Source: Verticillium longisporum (taxonomy: Eukaryota > Ascomycota > Sordariomycetes > Glomerellales > Plectosphaerellaceae). From it: 64,000 nucleotides of DNA. Shown here in pieces: positions 10,792-22,856 of the stretch. Location: positions 4,402,001 through 4,466,000 of the forward strand of contig JAETXT010000003.1 in the NCBI GenBank assembly GCA_019188255.1. The letters are read 5' to 3'. Position numbers and translations under genes: made by a program. Position 1 is the stretch's first letter. Every line of letters begins with the position of its first letter. The notes under the pieces are model-generated. The model did no database searches. It was not told the origin of the DNA and worked only from the letters and a program-made list of their open reading frames with translations.

Positions 10792-13700
10792 TTATCTAAC
10801 GGGGTCCCACGCAGCCCGAGCCTCCAGCGCAGCACGTCTAATCTCTCGCACACTATCACCAGAAGCCCTCGCCAGCGAGCGACGCACCGCCGATGCAGCA
10901 GAAAGCAGATCTCCTCGCTCGCAGTAGGCTGGCAGAGCACCCAGAAGCCTCACCGCCAGGCGCCTCGACTGCTTGGAGCTGCGGCCCGTGGGATCCAGCT
11001 GGTGGAAGCCCGCCGGCATCCAGTCATCAGTTCGTGACTCCCCCTTCCCTTCGAGCACAGCGCTGCATTCTCGGATGACGCTCTTCGCGAAGGGCTTCAC
11101 CTTGTCAGGGGAGCTGGAGCAGATGCGCAGTAGCACTGTCAGGCCGGCCTCGAGATCTGGTCCGGCGCCAATGTTGCGGGCAACGCAGATGATCAGACGG
11201 ATCAAGTCGTCAGCATCCTCCTCGTACACCGTGTAGTCTAACCACTGAGTGGCGGAAAGAACGGCTATGCTGTAGTTGGCCGTGATGAGGGTGTTGTCTT
11301 GGCTGTTGGTGCCTATACCCCAGGCCTTGGCCAGCATGGGCTTGATGATCTCGACATACGCGCGCTGCCGCCATAAGGGGCTGAAGAGCTTGGGGTTGTA
11401 CTCTCTCTGAAGGCAGTCTTGATCACGGAAGAGCAGTCCGACTCTGCGAGCGAGAACATGGCCAATCTTCTGGTCAGCAGGCCCTTTGATGATGCCAGCG
11501 ATAACCTTGCCCAGGTAGCCACCCTTGTATTTCCTCAGAATGCCGGCGACGGCGGCGAAAACAGGGCGCGCAATGAGTGCTCGGTTGTCGTCTGGGGTTC
11601 CGGCATCGGTGTCGGAATAAGAATTAATTGCAAGCTCTATCTGTGAGTTGAGGCTGTCGAGGATATCAGTCATGTCTGCTGCGACACACTTGTTGGCGAG
11701 GCTGGTCAATATAGCCAGAACGACAGCCCGCGATCGTGGGGAGGCAGCGTGGTCTTTGAACAAAAGACCAGCAATCAGGATGCGGTACAAAATTCCCTTG
11801 GTGACCTGGTGATTGGTTAGAAGAATACTGGACTAATGAAGGAAGGGCACGTACTCCTGCATCATTGCTCGGGTCAAAGATGGATGCTGGCAGCTGAAGA
11901 GGCACTAGTAGACCAAAAGAAAGTATGATGGTACGTCCGTCAGAGAGACCGCTGAGAGGGAACCTGGGAGGGTTGGTCTTGCCAAGGCTAGAGTCGAATA
12001 TCCAGTCTTTTTGTGCCAGCTCCCGATACGAGGCGGTTTGGCCATCTGCCTGAGGAATGAGATCATCTGAGTGGAAGAGACTAGGAACCTCCTCAATCAG
12101 AGACAAGGCGTCCTGCTGGCTTCGATTCATTTGTGACACAATGAACTTGGCAGTATCGGAAAGGAGTTGTAGATATTGATCTTGATTTTGCTTCTCCTCG
12201 TCGCTGCCCTCCTTGAAGTCTGAACTGAGTGCAATCGAGGCACTCACGTTGTCTTCGGGAGAAACAACAGCCGTTGCGCGCCTGTAGAGCTGTCTTGTGA
12301 CAAACAGACTTATGAGAAGGAAGTCACCGATGAGCTGATCTGCCGCATCTTCCGCGGCCGATGTCTCGATATCGCCAGTCTTGAGCTCTGGAAGCGCTTC
12401 TTGTGTCTGTGCTGTGACAAGACTAGGGAAGCGTTGAGAGGCGTATTGCACCCAACGCTCTGCTGAGAAACGAGGATCTGCCTTCTCACGAGTGGCGTCC
12501 TCGTTTTGCTGACGTTCATTGCCTTGTCGCAACTCTGCTTTGATGGTCCGTCCCAGCGACGCCTCGCAGGCATCACGGAAGTACCTCATTGCCGCTTGAA
12601 CGCCAATGGCATACTCCACCCAAACATTCGCTGTCGCCTCTGACTCGAAGCTTGAGTTCAATTGGTTCACGAAAGTGCCAAGGAGCAGCACAAAGTGTTC
12701 CGTTTTCTCTCCAGACTTCGGGACCTCGGAACAGCCGGTGAAGGCCAGCTTAGGCAGGATATAGTGGAGTGTTGCCTGAAGCTCAGCCGGCGACCTTGAG
12801 GCTGCCGAGCGGCAGACAGTGGAGCTATCAGAGACGAGCTTGGGGAAGACCGGTGGAAAGATAATACTGGCTTTTTGCAAGGCTAATAGGGTTTGATCAA
12901 CCAGGGCAGAAGTTGATTCGGACGCGGCGTCGTGCTCAGCAGCGAAGAGGAATGTCGAAAGTTCAGAACAGATTTCTGAAGCCGCTTCCTCACGCAGCAT
13001 CAGACCGAATTCAGACCCTGAGCTGGCGGATGGTTGGATGACAAGCAAGCCCATGCCCTCAATGGCCTCCAGGCCAATGCTGACAACATCTTTTGGTGCA
13101 CCTGGGTTTGTAGCCTGGTGAAAGGGTAGCGCATACGCTTCTCGGTGAAGAGACACGAATGCTGGCTCAGTAGAACGGAAGGCCTGTAGATCGTCTGCGG
13201 TCATTGAGGGATCAACCAGTGCGGCGCGCAGTTTGAGGAGGGCATTGGAAAGCGCCAATAGGCTGCGTGTGTGTTCAGAAGAGCGAGTGTGGCGGAGGTT
13301 TTCCTTGACGTGCGTCAATGTCGGAGAGACCATAATAGCGAAAGCTGACGGCTTGGCTCCGTGGACTGCAACCAAGAGCTTGCCGGACCCTGTAGCGTAC
13401 GTCGGGTTTGACAGGTCGTCGAGACAATCTCTTTGGACGGTAAGGGCGAAAGCTCGAAGGTCATTACCCGTCAGCTTTTCCGCTATCGTTCGGATGACTT
13501 CAAGGGTTCCCTTGATTGTGTCTTCAATTTCGCCATTGCGAACCTCATACTTGAGGCTCGTCCAGATCTTGTCAACGTAGGGGACAAGGCCTTGCTGTAC
13601 ATGCGTGTAATTGTCGATACAAGCCTTGATAGTCTTCAGGATATCCAACTGTGCTCTGGTTAACGATCTGGTCGTTTCTCTTTAGCCCAGGGCTACCTAC

Positions 13701-14747
13701 CTTGACATTGACGGTGACAGAGTCTCCCGAATCTAGCCGCCCGACAAGGTAAGGGATTGTGAGGGAAGCAAGTCGATAATGAGCGGCAAAGCAGCCTCGT
13801 AGCGCAAGCTTCAAATCGTCTGCCGTAATTCCTGAAGGGTGTTGGGACGTCCTCAGAGAAATGGGGAAGTAGGCCGAGAACACATTGAATACTTCTTCTA
13901 CGAGCTCATTTGCGGCAGAGTAATCGGCGAGGAAAGTCTTCAGAATGCCGAACCAGGTGAGCAGGCACTTGGGGTCACGCTCATTGCGGCACAGCTGCAG
14001 AAGGTCGGTCATGAAGCCGGACGTGGAGCCGTAACGATACTGCAGGTCATTGGAGACATCAGGTCGACTGATCAGGAGGTTGATCAAGTCATAGATTACG
14101 GAGCGAGTTTCCGAAACCTGCAACTTGAAGTCATCTTTGAGGGTGCAGATGCTTGAGATGATCTTGTCTCCATCAGTAGCCTGGAAGCCTTCCATGTTAC
14201 TCAGGTGAGCAAGCGCTTTGGCGGCGGGGAGAACTCCAGCCTTGACATCAAAGTCGAACATGTTGCCAAAGAAGTGGATTAATGTGGCAACTTGGCTTGG
14301 TCAGTACGTGTGCTGTGCGGCCGGCAGAACGAGGCATACCTTTGCTGGGCTTGAGAAGCTTAGGGTCTAAGACCTCAAGAGTATCTGCTAGGAAACTCAG
14401 AGCTGATTTCAAGTCAGAAAATGAGTACATCTCGAGAACCGAATTTCCTCTAACCGTTTGATCGAGCAATCAAATCACCCTCTGCTTCGCCCTCCTGGCC
14501 GTGGTCCATGGCATCGTCACCACGGCCGGCAATCCATGGCTGAATGGACTGTGACCATCGAGCAATCGCATTGTCAGGTCTGGGATCGTTTTGAATTACT
14601 GTGCCGTTGTCAGCTTGCGAGTCACGCAGCGCGCAGCGAACCTATCAAGATTCTCGTACCTGAAGCCGACTCCTGGGCGATCTCTTGCTTGCGAGCGACA
14701 TCGTCGCTCAGGACAAACTCAAGAGCCAACTTGCGGAAGTCTGCCAT
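10792..14747 (-). CDS. MMS19: MMS19/Met18 cytosolic iron-sulfur targeting protein (six exons)
   Basis: MMS19 is the scaffold of the CIA targeting complex that delivers Fe-S clusters to DNA polymerases, primase, XPD and other nuclear proteins. The CDS is complement(14660..14747, 14455..14598, 14340..14402, 13701..14290, 11855..13648, 10792..11805), 1,230 residues. The N-terminus MADFRKLALEFVLSDD leads into ALSFLADTLEVLDPKLLKPS. The conserved block YRYGSTSGFMTDLLQLCRNE and the segment FSAYFPISLRTSQHPSGIT follow, typical of the MMS19 N-domain. The rest is alpha-solenoid (HEAT-like), ending RRSLARASGDSVREIRRAAL. All five introns have GT/AG ends and keep frame. Exon 3 is a 63-bp microexon. No frame breaks were found over nearly 4 kb. 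Confidence 0.93.
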
Positions 14748-16177
14748 GTCTGAGGGTTTTCTATATCAGCTTGAATATGAGAATGTTATCCCGCACCGTC
14801 TCGACAGGCACAATGCCAAGCAAGTCGAGATGAATGACTGAGGAGTGATCGGCTGTTGTGATGCAGAGGCCAAGGATTCACAACGAGGGCGCTGAGAATG
14901 TCCCTTGGAAATATCCTTGAAGCGGCGAGAAAGGTCCAGTTACGTATGTAAGGAAGCCCTGGCGAGTATACGCTTCGAAGCTTGACTCCCGCAATATGCT
15001 GAAACCACCAAAGTCCAGGTGCCCCGCGCTCGGAAATGCAGCACAGGGAGGGGTACTTTGGTGGGGGGAAGGGGGGGGCAATGAGGGTCAGACGTGCGCG
15101 ATGCCGTCTGTCTTGGTGAGGATAACAAGAAAACCAAGCGAAAGAGTGCACGGCTGATGCGATAGTGAGTTGCTCATGCGCTATGAGGTGCAGTCGGTCG
15201 TTGCGGTTTGGTAATCATCGCCTTTTGGCTGGGCGGTTTATCACCCACACACTCAGCGTTGCCGCAGTGGCAGAAAGCGGCTTCGGCGGTGACAGCAGCC
15301 TTATCGAGCTTATCGCATTTTCGCTTAGCGCCTTGTGCATACTGCGTACCACCTGCGCCAGCGGAACAGTGTTCAGCTTCTAGAACGTGTCAATCAGCAG
15401 CTGAGGCTGCTTTGTGATAACCAGGGAATCAGGAATTCTACAAAAAAGTGATTGATCCTCAGTCACACACTATCAGTGGACCATTCTAGACAGAATTATC
15501 AACAGACACTCGAATGGTTCACCTCTCAGAGATGACAGGCGACCACTGTACCTCTGACGTCAAAAGTTGAAGCGAAGAGCTAGACTCAAAGTAGTAAGAG
15601 GGGCAGACATTTCGCACCGGATGTAGCAGGTGAGAGCTCTCGCTGCCCTACGAGTTTGGGTGGACATGAATGTACCTCAGCAAGCATACCGCCAAGCCTT
15701 CAAGAAATTGATTCAGCTTTTGTAAAGCGGCGGGTCTCAGGTACCCCCAGGGTCCTGATTTTTTTTTTGCAGCGACGGTCGATGTCGGAGCGCGGTGCCC
15801 CTCCAAAAAAAAGTTACTCGCGAGTCTCAAGTCGCGCTGTCCTTCGATTCATTGTTCCCCCTCTGTGTGATCTTGTCTTTTCGCATCCAGGATCAATCTC
15901 GTGCTACGCCGTAGACCTTACCTGGGACCTTCATCTTCCCGAAGCCAGAGCATCCGATCTTCTCCCACAGACCTGTGTACGTCTTCACCCCCAATGCCTG
16001 CTTCTCCACGGTGCGCCGGCGGAACGTGGGGTTGACGATGGTGGGGCAGCCAACTCATGTTGTTGTAGGACTCATAGTGAAAGCCACAACGCCTTCCAGG
16101 TGAGGCGTGATACAGACAGCCTTGTTTGATGTTTTGCCGTGGCTAATTGGGTGCCAGTGACACTCAGATTCGTAGTC
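14748..16177. promoter_or_regulatory. Divergent promoter region between MMS19 and MTD1
   Basis: This 1,430-bp spacer has genes starting outward on both sides. It contains a run of eight T or more near 15,760 and several pyrimidine tracts. A 157-codon frame at 15,656-16,129 has no motif and I do not call it. A 5' UTR intron for MTD1 is possible but not demonstrated. Confidence 0.4.
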
Positions 16178-17336
16178 ATGGCGTCCAACGAGGTTCCCAA
16201 GACCTGCAAGGTCATCCTGGCCGACACCATCGCGAAGAAGCTGCTGGCGGAGGTTCACGATACGCTCCAGAAGATCCAGGGTGCTGTCGATCGCAAGCCC
16301 AGCCTTGTGGCCTTCCTCGCCAACGACGATCCCGCCGCTCTGAAGTACGCCGAGTGGTCCCAGAAGACGTGCCAGGAAAAGTGAGTTCGATGCTGCGCAG
16401 ACAGTCTCGTGAGGACGCGACATACAGACGGACGCCACGTGATTAACCAATATGCAGCGGCTTCGACTTTGACCTCCGCAAGGTCGACAACCAGGAGCTC
16501 GAGGAGAAGATTATGGAGGCCAACGACGACGACAAGGTCGACGGCATGATTGTCTACTACCCCATCTTCCCCGGCAACCCGATCCACGACAAGTACATCC
16601 AGGAGACCGTGTCGCTGGCCAAGGACGTTGAGGGCCTCTGCCACAAGCACCTCTACAACATGTACCACAACGTCCGCTTCCTCGACCCGGAGCACCAGCT
16701 CAAGAAGTCGATCCTGCCCTGCACGCCGCTGGCCGTCGTCAAGATCCTCGAGCATCTGCAGATCTACAACCCCATCCTCGCGTCGGGCAACCGCCTCTAC
16801 GGCAAGACCATTACCGTGATCAACCGCTCCGAGGTCAACGGCCGGCCCCTGGCCGCGCTCCTCGCCAACGACGGCGCCCAGGTCTACTCGGTCGACATCA
16901 CCGGCGTGCAGCTCTTCACGCGCGGCCAGGGCATCAAGCAGCCGCGCCACCAGGCCGAGGAGAAGAAGGGTTGGGGCCTCGAGCAGTGCCTGCCCCTCAG
17001 CGACGTCATCATTGGCGGCGTGCCGTCGGAGAACTACAAGGTCCCCATCGACCTCATCCGCGAGGGCGCCGTGTGCATCAACTTTTCGTCGTTCCGGAAC
17101 TTTGACGGCCCGGCGGTCAAGGAGAAGGCGTCCATCTATGTGCCCTCCGTGGGCAAGGTGACCATTGCGGTCCTGTTGAGAAATCTGGTGGTACGTTGTG
17201 ATTCCCAGCTCCCTTCGGCGCTTTAGAGGCTAACCGTGTGCAGCGCCTGATTGCGAACCGCCCGACAACCAAGGACAACGGTACGGAAGATGCGAGCACG
17301 GCGCAGGCCAGGAGCGAGGCGTTCACGGAGGGTTAA
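16178..17336 (+). CDS. MTD1: NAD-dependent 5,10-methylenetetrahydrofolate dehydrogenase (MTD1)
   Basis: This cytosolic enzyme oxidises 5,10-methylene-THF to 5,10-methenyl-THF with NAD and feeds one-carbon units to purine synthesis. The exons are 16178..16380, 16458..17190 and 17244..17336, 342 residues, close to the yeast length. Conserved blocks are DGMIVYYPIFPGNPIHDKYI, SILPCTPLAVVKILEHL (substrate pocket), TITVINRSEVNGRPLAALLA (Rossmann part) and DVIIGGVPSENYKVP. The first junction gives an Asn codon (EN|GFDFDLRK). An upstream in-frame ATG exists at 16,139, but the family N-terminus starts at MASNEVPKTCKVILADTIAK. Nothing is broken in the gene. Confidence 0.95.
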
Positions 17337-20188
17337 AGTGTGGATCGGAAATACCACGTAGCGACGACGGTGGGTGTTCAAAAACTCAGAGTGGGACACG
17401 CAAGGGACAGGGAAACACTGGTGGCTGTCGGGAGAAGTTTCGTGGCGAATAAAATTTTAGAATCATTGGCATATCGGCAGCCAGGGAAGAGAGCAACAAC
17501 GATTATTTTACAGGCAGAATGTCGGCTGCTTGAGCCGGGACGTTCCATCTCCGATCGTCGAATCCCAAGGGCTGGCCTGGGGGATGGCACGAGGAACAGT
17601 GGACAGAAGAACGAAATCAAAACAAATAGGCCCATGCATGGGGTCTTCCACCACCAATCCAGAAGGCGTGAAACGAAATCGAATGCCTGCCAGATTCAGG
17701 CCTTCCAGCCGATGAAGCTTGGTGCCACGCGAGATAAGCGACATGGGCGGGCGGAGGATGTAAGATTCGAGGGGCCGACAGTGTCACATTGGGCCGTATT
17801 CGTGCGGAGCGGACGCTGGATTGCCTTCGATAGTGGCCGTCACATCACAATCTGGCTAGTTCATGCCTACTAATTCGGGAGCATCAACATGGAAAGTGCC
17901 ATGTGAAAAGGCACTTTACGGTTATTATGCAATCGTTCTCTTATTTGGAGCAGAGCGATGCGAAGCCACGAGGACGATGTGTGATCCATGTGATCGGCTC
18001 TCAGCTGCCCAGGCCGTTAGGGCTGTCAGAAGTAGACGAGCACAATCCTCCGATGCCATGCCATCCCTTTAGGCCCGAGAACGACCTCAGGTACAACGGT
18101 ACGTACTGGGTGCTCCAGATATAATGGCAGAATTCAGCTTCTGGGCCAGTTATGTGATATCGCTTGATAGCACTATATCAGATAAGATCCTTTAAGTAGG
18201 CGGTCGAGCCGGCGGCTCTTGGCTTCAAAGTACCTGAGACCGTTCTCGGGCCTAAAGGGATGAGAGGCGCGCATCTTGGCAGGGCGGGAGGGGCCCCGGC
18301 AGCGAGAGTCCAGGTCCGACCGACTCAGGGTGAAGCAGAAGTGGCACAACCACAGAGGAGTCGCACCGACAACCTGAGTCAAATGGCTGGAGAAGACGAA
18401 AGACTGGCAAGGCAGGCGAATGAACGGGGTCGGGGCGTGAAGCGGGTCGAGAGAGAAAAAAGCTAGACGCGACCATGGGAGGGAAAGGGCTGGTCAATTG
18501 CCGGGTTTTTTGCACGACGTCCAATGGGGGGGGTGCTGGATGGGCTAGATGGCCTGTAAAACAGCGCTTAGCTCGGTGCTGAAGACGAGCGCCGGGGGCC
18601 TCCAGCGGCGCGTGCACTTAGGAGCAAGGTCCATTGAAGGCCAAGAAAGGGCAGTATCTAGGCTGGGACTTGCCTGGCAGGCGGGCAAGCAGGTAGGCTG
18701 GCAGGGGTGGTCTCGAAATCCCAGCAACTGGGAATCCAATGCAGCGTGAGCAAAGTGACGGGCAGACGAGAGATTGATGAGGAAATTTGACCGGACATGG
18801 GGAATGCTCGTCAGCTGCTTGCTGCACTGTACGTACAGCACAACGTACCTTAGGTTCCCAGCAGATGTCTGCCAGGGGAGCAAGCAGCAAATCAAGCAAG
18901 GGTGCTGGCCCGGGCTGTCGCAAGAGGAAGCTCCCATCAAGACGTGAAGGGGCGGGCAGGTACGCAGGCCGATCGACACCTGCCTCCTCAGCAAAGGGAG
19001 TTCGTCGCAAAGAAGCAAGAACCGTCCAAGCCAGAGTCAATCGTCGCTTCCCGGTCCACCATCTCAGATCTCCCGTTCCGGGTTCAGTGTCAAACCTGAG
19101 CAGAGACGCAGGGGCAGACAGCGGAAATCCAGTACTGCTTCGTCATCACTCATCCTTCCAGCCATTCCCCAATCCGTCCATACTTTGCATCTGATGTAAC
19201 CCACGCGAGGTGCAACTTTGGACAGGTATCCAATCTTATCGGACATCAACCCTCCTCCAATCCACCCCTGACGCCTTGGTTTGCTGCCCTGGTCTGCCCA
19301 TCAAAATTCAGCGCGCCGACTCTTATCCGCCACGCCGTTCAATACGCCAGGGGCACATGCCTACACGCGTTTGTTCGATTCGACTCGACTCGTTGATCCG
19401 TCTTGTCCTTCGGCGCCCCCAACATTCCAGCCATCCAAGCCGGCTCAGCTTTAGCTCCAGGCCCGCGACCAAAAAGCAAGACACTAGTCAAGAAGCAACG
19501 AGCCAACGAATACGACGAACCAAACAAAACGAAGTACATTGACACCTGAATGTCTCGTGCCCACGCGGCATTCAACTACTCACCGCATTCGCCCCTCTCC
19601 ACCGAGCGCAAACCACTTGGGACGAGGGTCGTCTGAGTCGTTCCACGACGAACACGTCTTTCTCAAAGACAAGCCAACCCCGGAAGGAGAAGTGGAAGGA
19701 GACTCGCCCAGGATTCCTCCACCACGACCATCCAACGGCTACTACGACGACAAACATCGCTGACGACGACAATCAACGACCAATGACCGACCCATGATTC
19801 CTTTACTGCAACCCGTACACCTTTTCGCATTCAACTTCTCCCTGCATACTATTACATAAACAGGACTGCCTATCAACTCTCCGACTTGGACTTTTCTTTG
19901 ACGACCCCAACCGAAATACACTGGCCGTGAACATTGGATCTGTCTGTCCCACGCTCTTACGACGGCGCGCAGAAGGAGGGAACGAAAGACGCGACAGCTT
20001 CTGGTGCTGGTCGTCTCGATTGCATCTGCCAAAGGGACCGCAAGCTGCTGTCGCACAGCATCATACGAACGACAACAAAGAGATTTCAGCATCTGTACAC
20101 ACAAAATCGCTTCACAAGCGCATCAGGCCCAAGGAGCGCAAAGCCGCACAGAAGGGCGAGCTACTGCTGCTTCTGAACAAAGCCAGAC
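17337..20188. other. Long intergenic region with a small inverted-repeat element
   Basis: This 2.85-kb stretch has no supportable gene. It holds the MTD1 3' end, the TIR element at 18,062-18,262 (listed separately) and a long pyrimidine- and A-rich probable leader (about 19.2-20.2 kb) ahead of the next gene, with several upstream ATGs. The short frames overlap on both strands without motifs. Confidence 0.5.
18062..18262. mobile_element. MITE-like element with 33-bp terminal inverted repeats
   Basis: The segments 18062-18094 and 18230-18262 are inverted copies matching at 31 of 33 positions. The outer end reads CATCCCTTTAGGCCCGAGAA and both differences are transitions. The 135-bp interior has no coding frame. 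Size, terminal inverted repeats and lack of coding fit a miniature inverted-repeat transposable element. No clear target duplication is visible in the flanks, so a structured RNA or a chance palindrome remains possible. Confidence 0.6.
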
Positions 20189-22856
20189 ATGGCCACGCAG
20201 ACACTCCACGCCCATGCTAGGCAAGGCTCCAACACGAGCTCGACAATGTCGATGGGCATGTCGTACCCGCCTGCGCCTGGCTCGCCCACTCTGACGAATC
20301 CCGACATGATTCTACCAGACTACGGCGGCGGCTCCCTGACCGATCCGAATCGCCCCTCATGATGTGGAAGAATGCCCATGCCAGCGATGCCAACTATCAG
20401 TCTTCCTCCCTGAACCACTTTGGCTCAGGGCCCATTACGCCCACAACGCCCATCATCTACGGTAACGGCACAATGCTGTCCGATATTGGCGAGGTGACAG
20501 AAGTCGAAAGCACCGTCGGCAAGCCTTCCTGGCCTATTGCTCAACGTCGCCATGTCACACAGCCCGATTCAGCAAAAGCCACCGTGCTGCAGCCCTCACC
20601 CTCCGTGGGTCTTGATGCAATGAAGAGACGTGCCAAGGTTCAACAATTGAGGCGCGCATCCATCGATTCGACAAGTACCGTCACCACGCAGGGCAACAAT
20701 GGCCATTTCGCCGACTTTGACGACGATGTCAGCGTTGACGACAGTAACTTCCAGGGCGATGATGAAGAGAGCGTTGCCGAGTCGCACATTGACGACACCA
20801 CTGCCCGGCAGGCCAAATTTATGCCCTTGCCTCCGGGACAGGGCTTGGGAATGAACAACGAGAATAGACACTCTACAGTTTCCATCAGTCAGAAAGCGGA
20901 AGAGATCCTAGCCAATGCTAAAAAGAGGCTTACGGTATGTTCCTGATTGGCACATGTTGTTCCCACTCATCGAGACTGACACTTTCACAGACTATGGAAG
21001 GGAACTTGTCGAGAGCACGCACATCACTGGACACGGTCTTTACGCCTCCACACTCTTCTGTCGGATCAGGAACCCCATCACCCCCAATTGCGAGGTCTGC
21101 TTCTGCAGCCACTTCTCCCAGTTCTGCGCCAGGGCACTTGCGCATGAGGAGCGAAGCAGGAACTAACAGCGACAACGCTGGAGACTACACCAAACGGTCG
21201 GCTAGTGCTCTTGGTGCTGCAGGAGGATATCGGCAGCCTCTTCCTGGGTCTCACAGCATGGGTGATCTCGGTCGCCCCTATGCCCGGTCGAAGATCTCAC
21301 AGCAACCAATGATGAGCACAGGGCTCGAGCCTTTGGGAGAGGAGAACGACCCACAGATGCAATCGAAACGTGACAGCGCCGTGCTCGACGCCTTTTTGAG
21401 CCCAACATTCGGTCCATATACGCAGCTTCAACCAGACAAGGGCTTGACCCGATCGGCTTCAGTCATGCAGATGCGCGATATCAAGGATCAGGTGTCCGAT
21501 CTGAAGGGGAAAATCTCGTCGCTACGAGAACAGGCGCGAGCGGACAGTCTGAAACGGCGGAGTCTGCAAAGCCTGCGAACACCTAGTCCTTTCACGCATG
21601 CAGGGACCGACCAGTGGTACGCTGGCACCATCAAGCCAAAGAGGTCTGACGCCTCACTCACACCTCTGGGAAGGAACACTTGGAACGGCGAGATGGAAAG
21701 CGTTGACGGGGAACGCATGGCGCAAGCGGAGACACAGGCAGCCCAGGAGTATGCCATTGCTCCGACTCCGGCTTTGGATGAGCAAGACGACGCTGAATCG
21801 GTGATAAGTGATTACGTAGCGGCACAAGAAGCCCTTCGCGCAGAGGATCGACTCCAAACCGACTCGGACGGGCAGGAGGAGTACGCAGACGATGTTGATG
21901 ACATGCAGACAGAGGATGGATTCGAAGACGCTGAAGAGGGAACCTTTGGCGATTGGGACAGCGAAAGTGGAGAATCTCTATACCACGATGCGCCGCAGAC
22001 AGCCGTGTCTCACGAAGACCGAGAGGATGCTTTCGATTACGAGCATTTCTTCCTACACAGCGCCATGGGATCGTTCAGTCAGAAGCGCATGAAGCGGAGA
22101 GGCAGCAGCAGTAGCTTCAGCTCCGAGGATTCGGTTGAGACGACGCGCGGCCCGAGCACCTCAAACGCGGATCAAGTTGAAGCAACACTGCGCCGCAGAG
22201 GCAGCGGCGACACCATGTCTACGATGGACTCGTTTGCAACCGCCACCGAAGGCCAATCTAGCAGGAAGAATAGCGACGGAGAAGACGAGCCCCAATTTGC
22301 TGTGGCCAGGACGACCGGTGTACGAACCGAGAGCCCCTTGACAGCTACACGGGCATCGTTCGGACCGGGCATCAGCGAAGACAGCTCTTTCAGTGTGCAA
22401 ACATCAGCGAGGCCGATGCGCCAGCGCGCCAGCTCCGTTATCTATTCGCGACCCCTGAACCGACCTGCAGCCTCGAGAAGCCGACCGTCAATCTCCTCTC
22501 TGGACTCACCTGCAACACAGCGCAGCTTTCCCTTGGTCAATAGACGGACCTTTAACGGCGTGCCCACGCCCCAGGGGACCCCGCAAGGATCGCCCGACCC
22601 GGCGTTGAAGAGTGTGTCTGAGAGCTTGATGAACGACACGGCAAGCATCTGCGGCAAGGATGGCGAGACAGGGGACAATGTTGCTATACAACAACTGGCC
22701 AAGGAAGACCAGATTCTTGTCGAGCGACTCGTGGCCAGCCTTGGCAAATGTGTCCTTGGGCTCAGCGAGTCGGGCAGGGCGTCGACGGAGAGCCGCATTT
22801 ACAGGCGACGCATCGATGCGGCGAGAAAGCTCCTCGAGGGCTTGGAGTCGATATAA
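20189..22856 (+). CDS. Large fungal protein of unknown function, with an apparent frameshift
   Basis: I do not recognise this protein. The exons are 20189..20934 and 20991..22856, joined through a GTATGT donor and a CACAG acceptor (KKRLT|TMEGNLSRAR). The start codon gives MATQTLHAHARQGSNTSSTM. The frame then breaks at a C4 run (20353-20356) and meets TGA within two codons. One additional C leads into MMWKNAHASDANYQSSSL, and exon 1 then has a whole number of codons, for a total near 870 residues. The protein is Ser/Asp/Glu-rich and mostly disordered. It has a basic helix DAMKRRAKVQQLRRAS, a coiled segment QVSDLKGKISSLREQARAD and a conserved-looking helical C-terminus IQQLAKEDQILVERLVASLG followed by RRRIDAARKLLEGLES. 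A cytoskeletal or regulatory role is only a guess. Confidence 0.75.
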
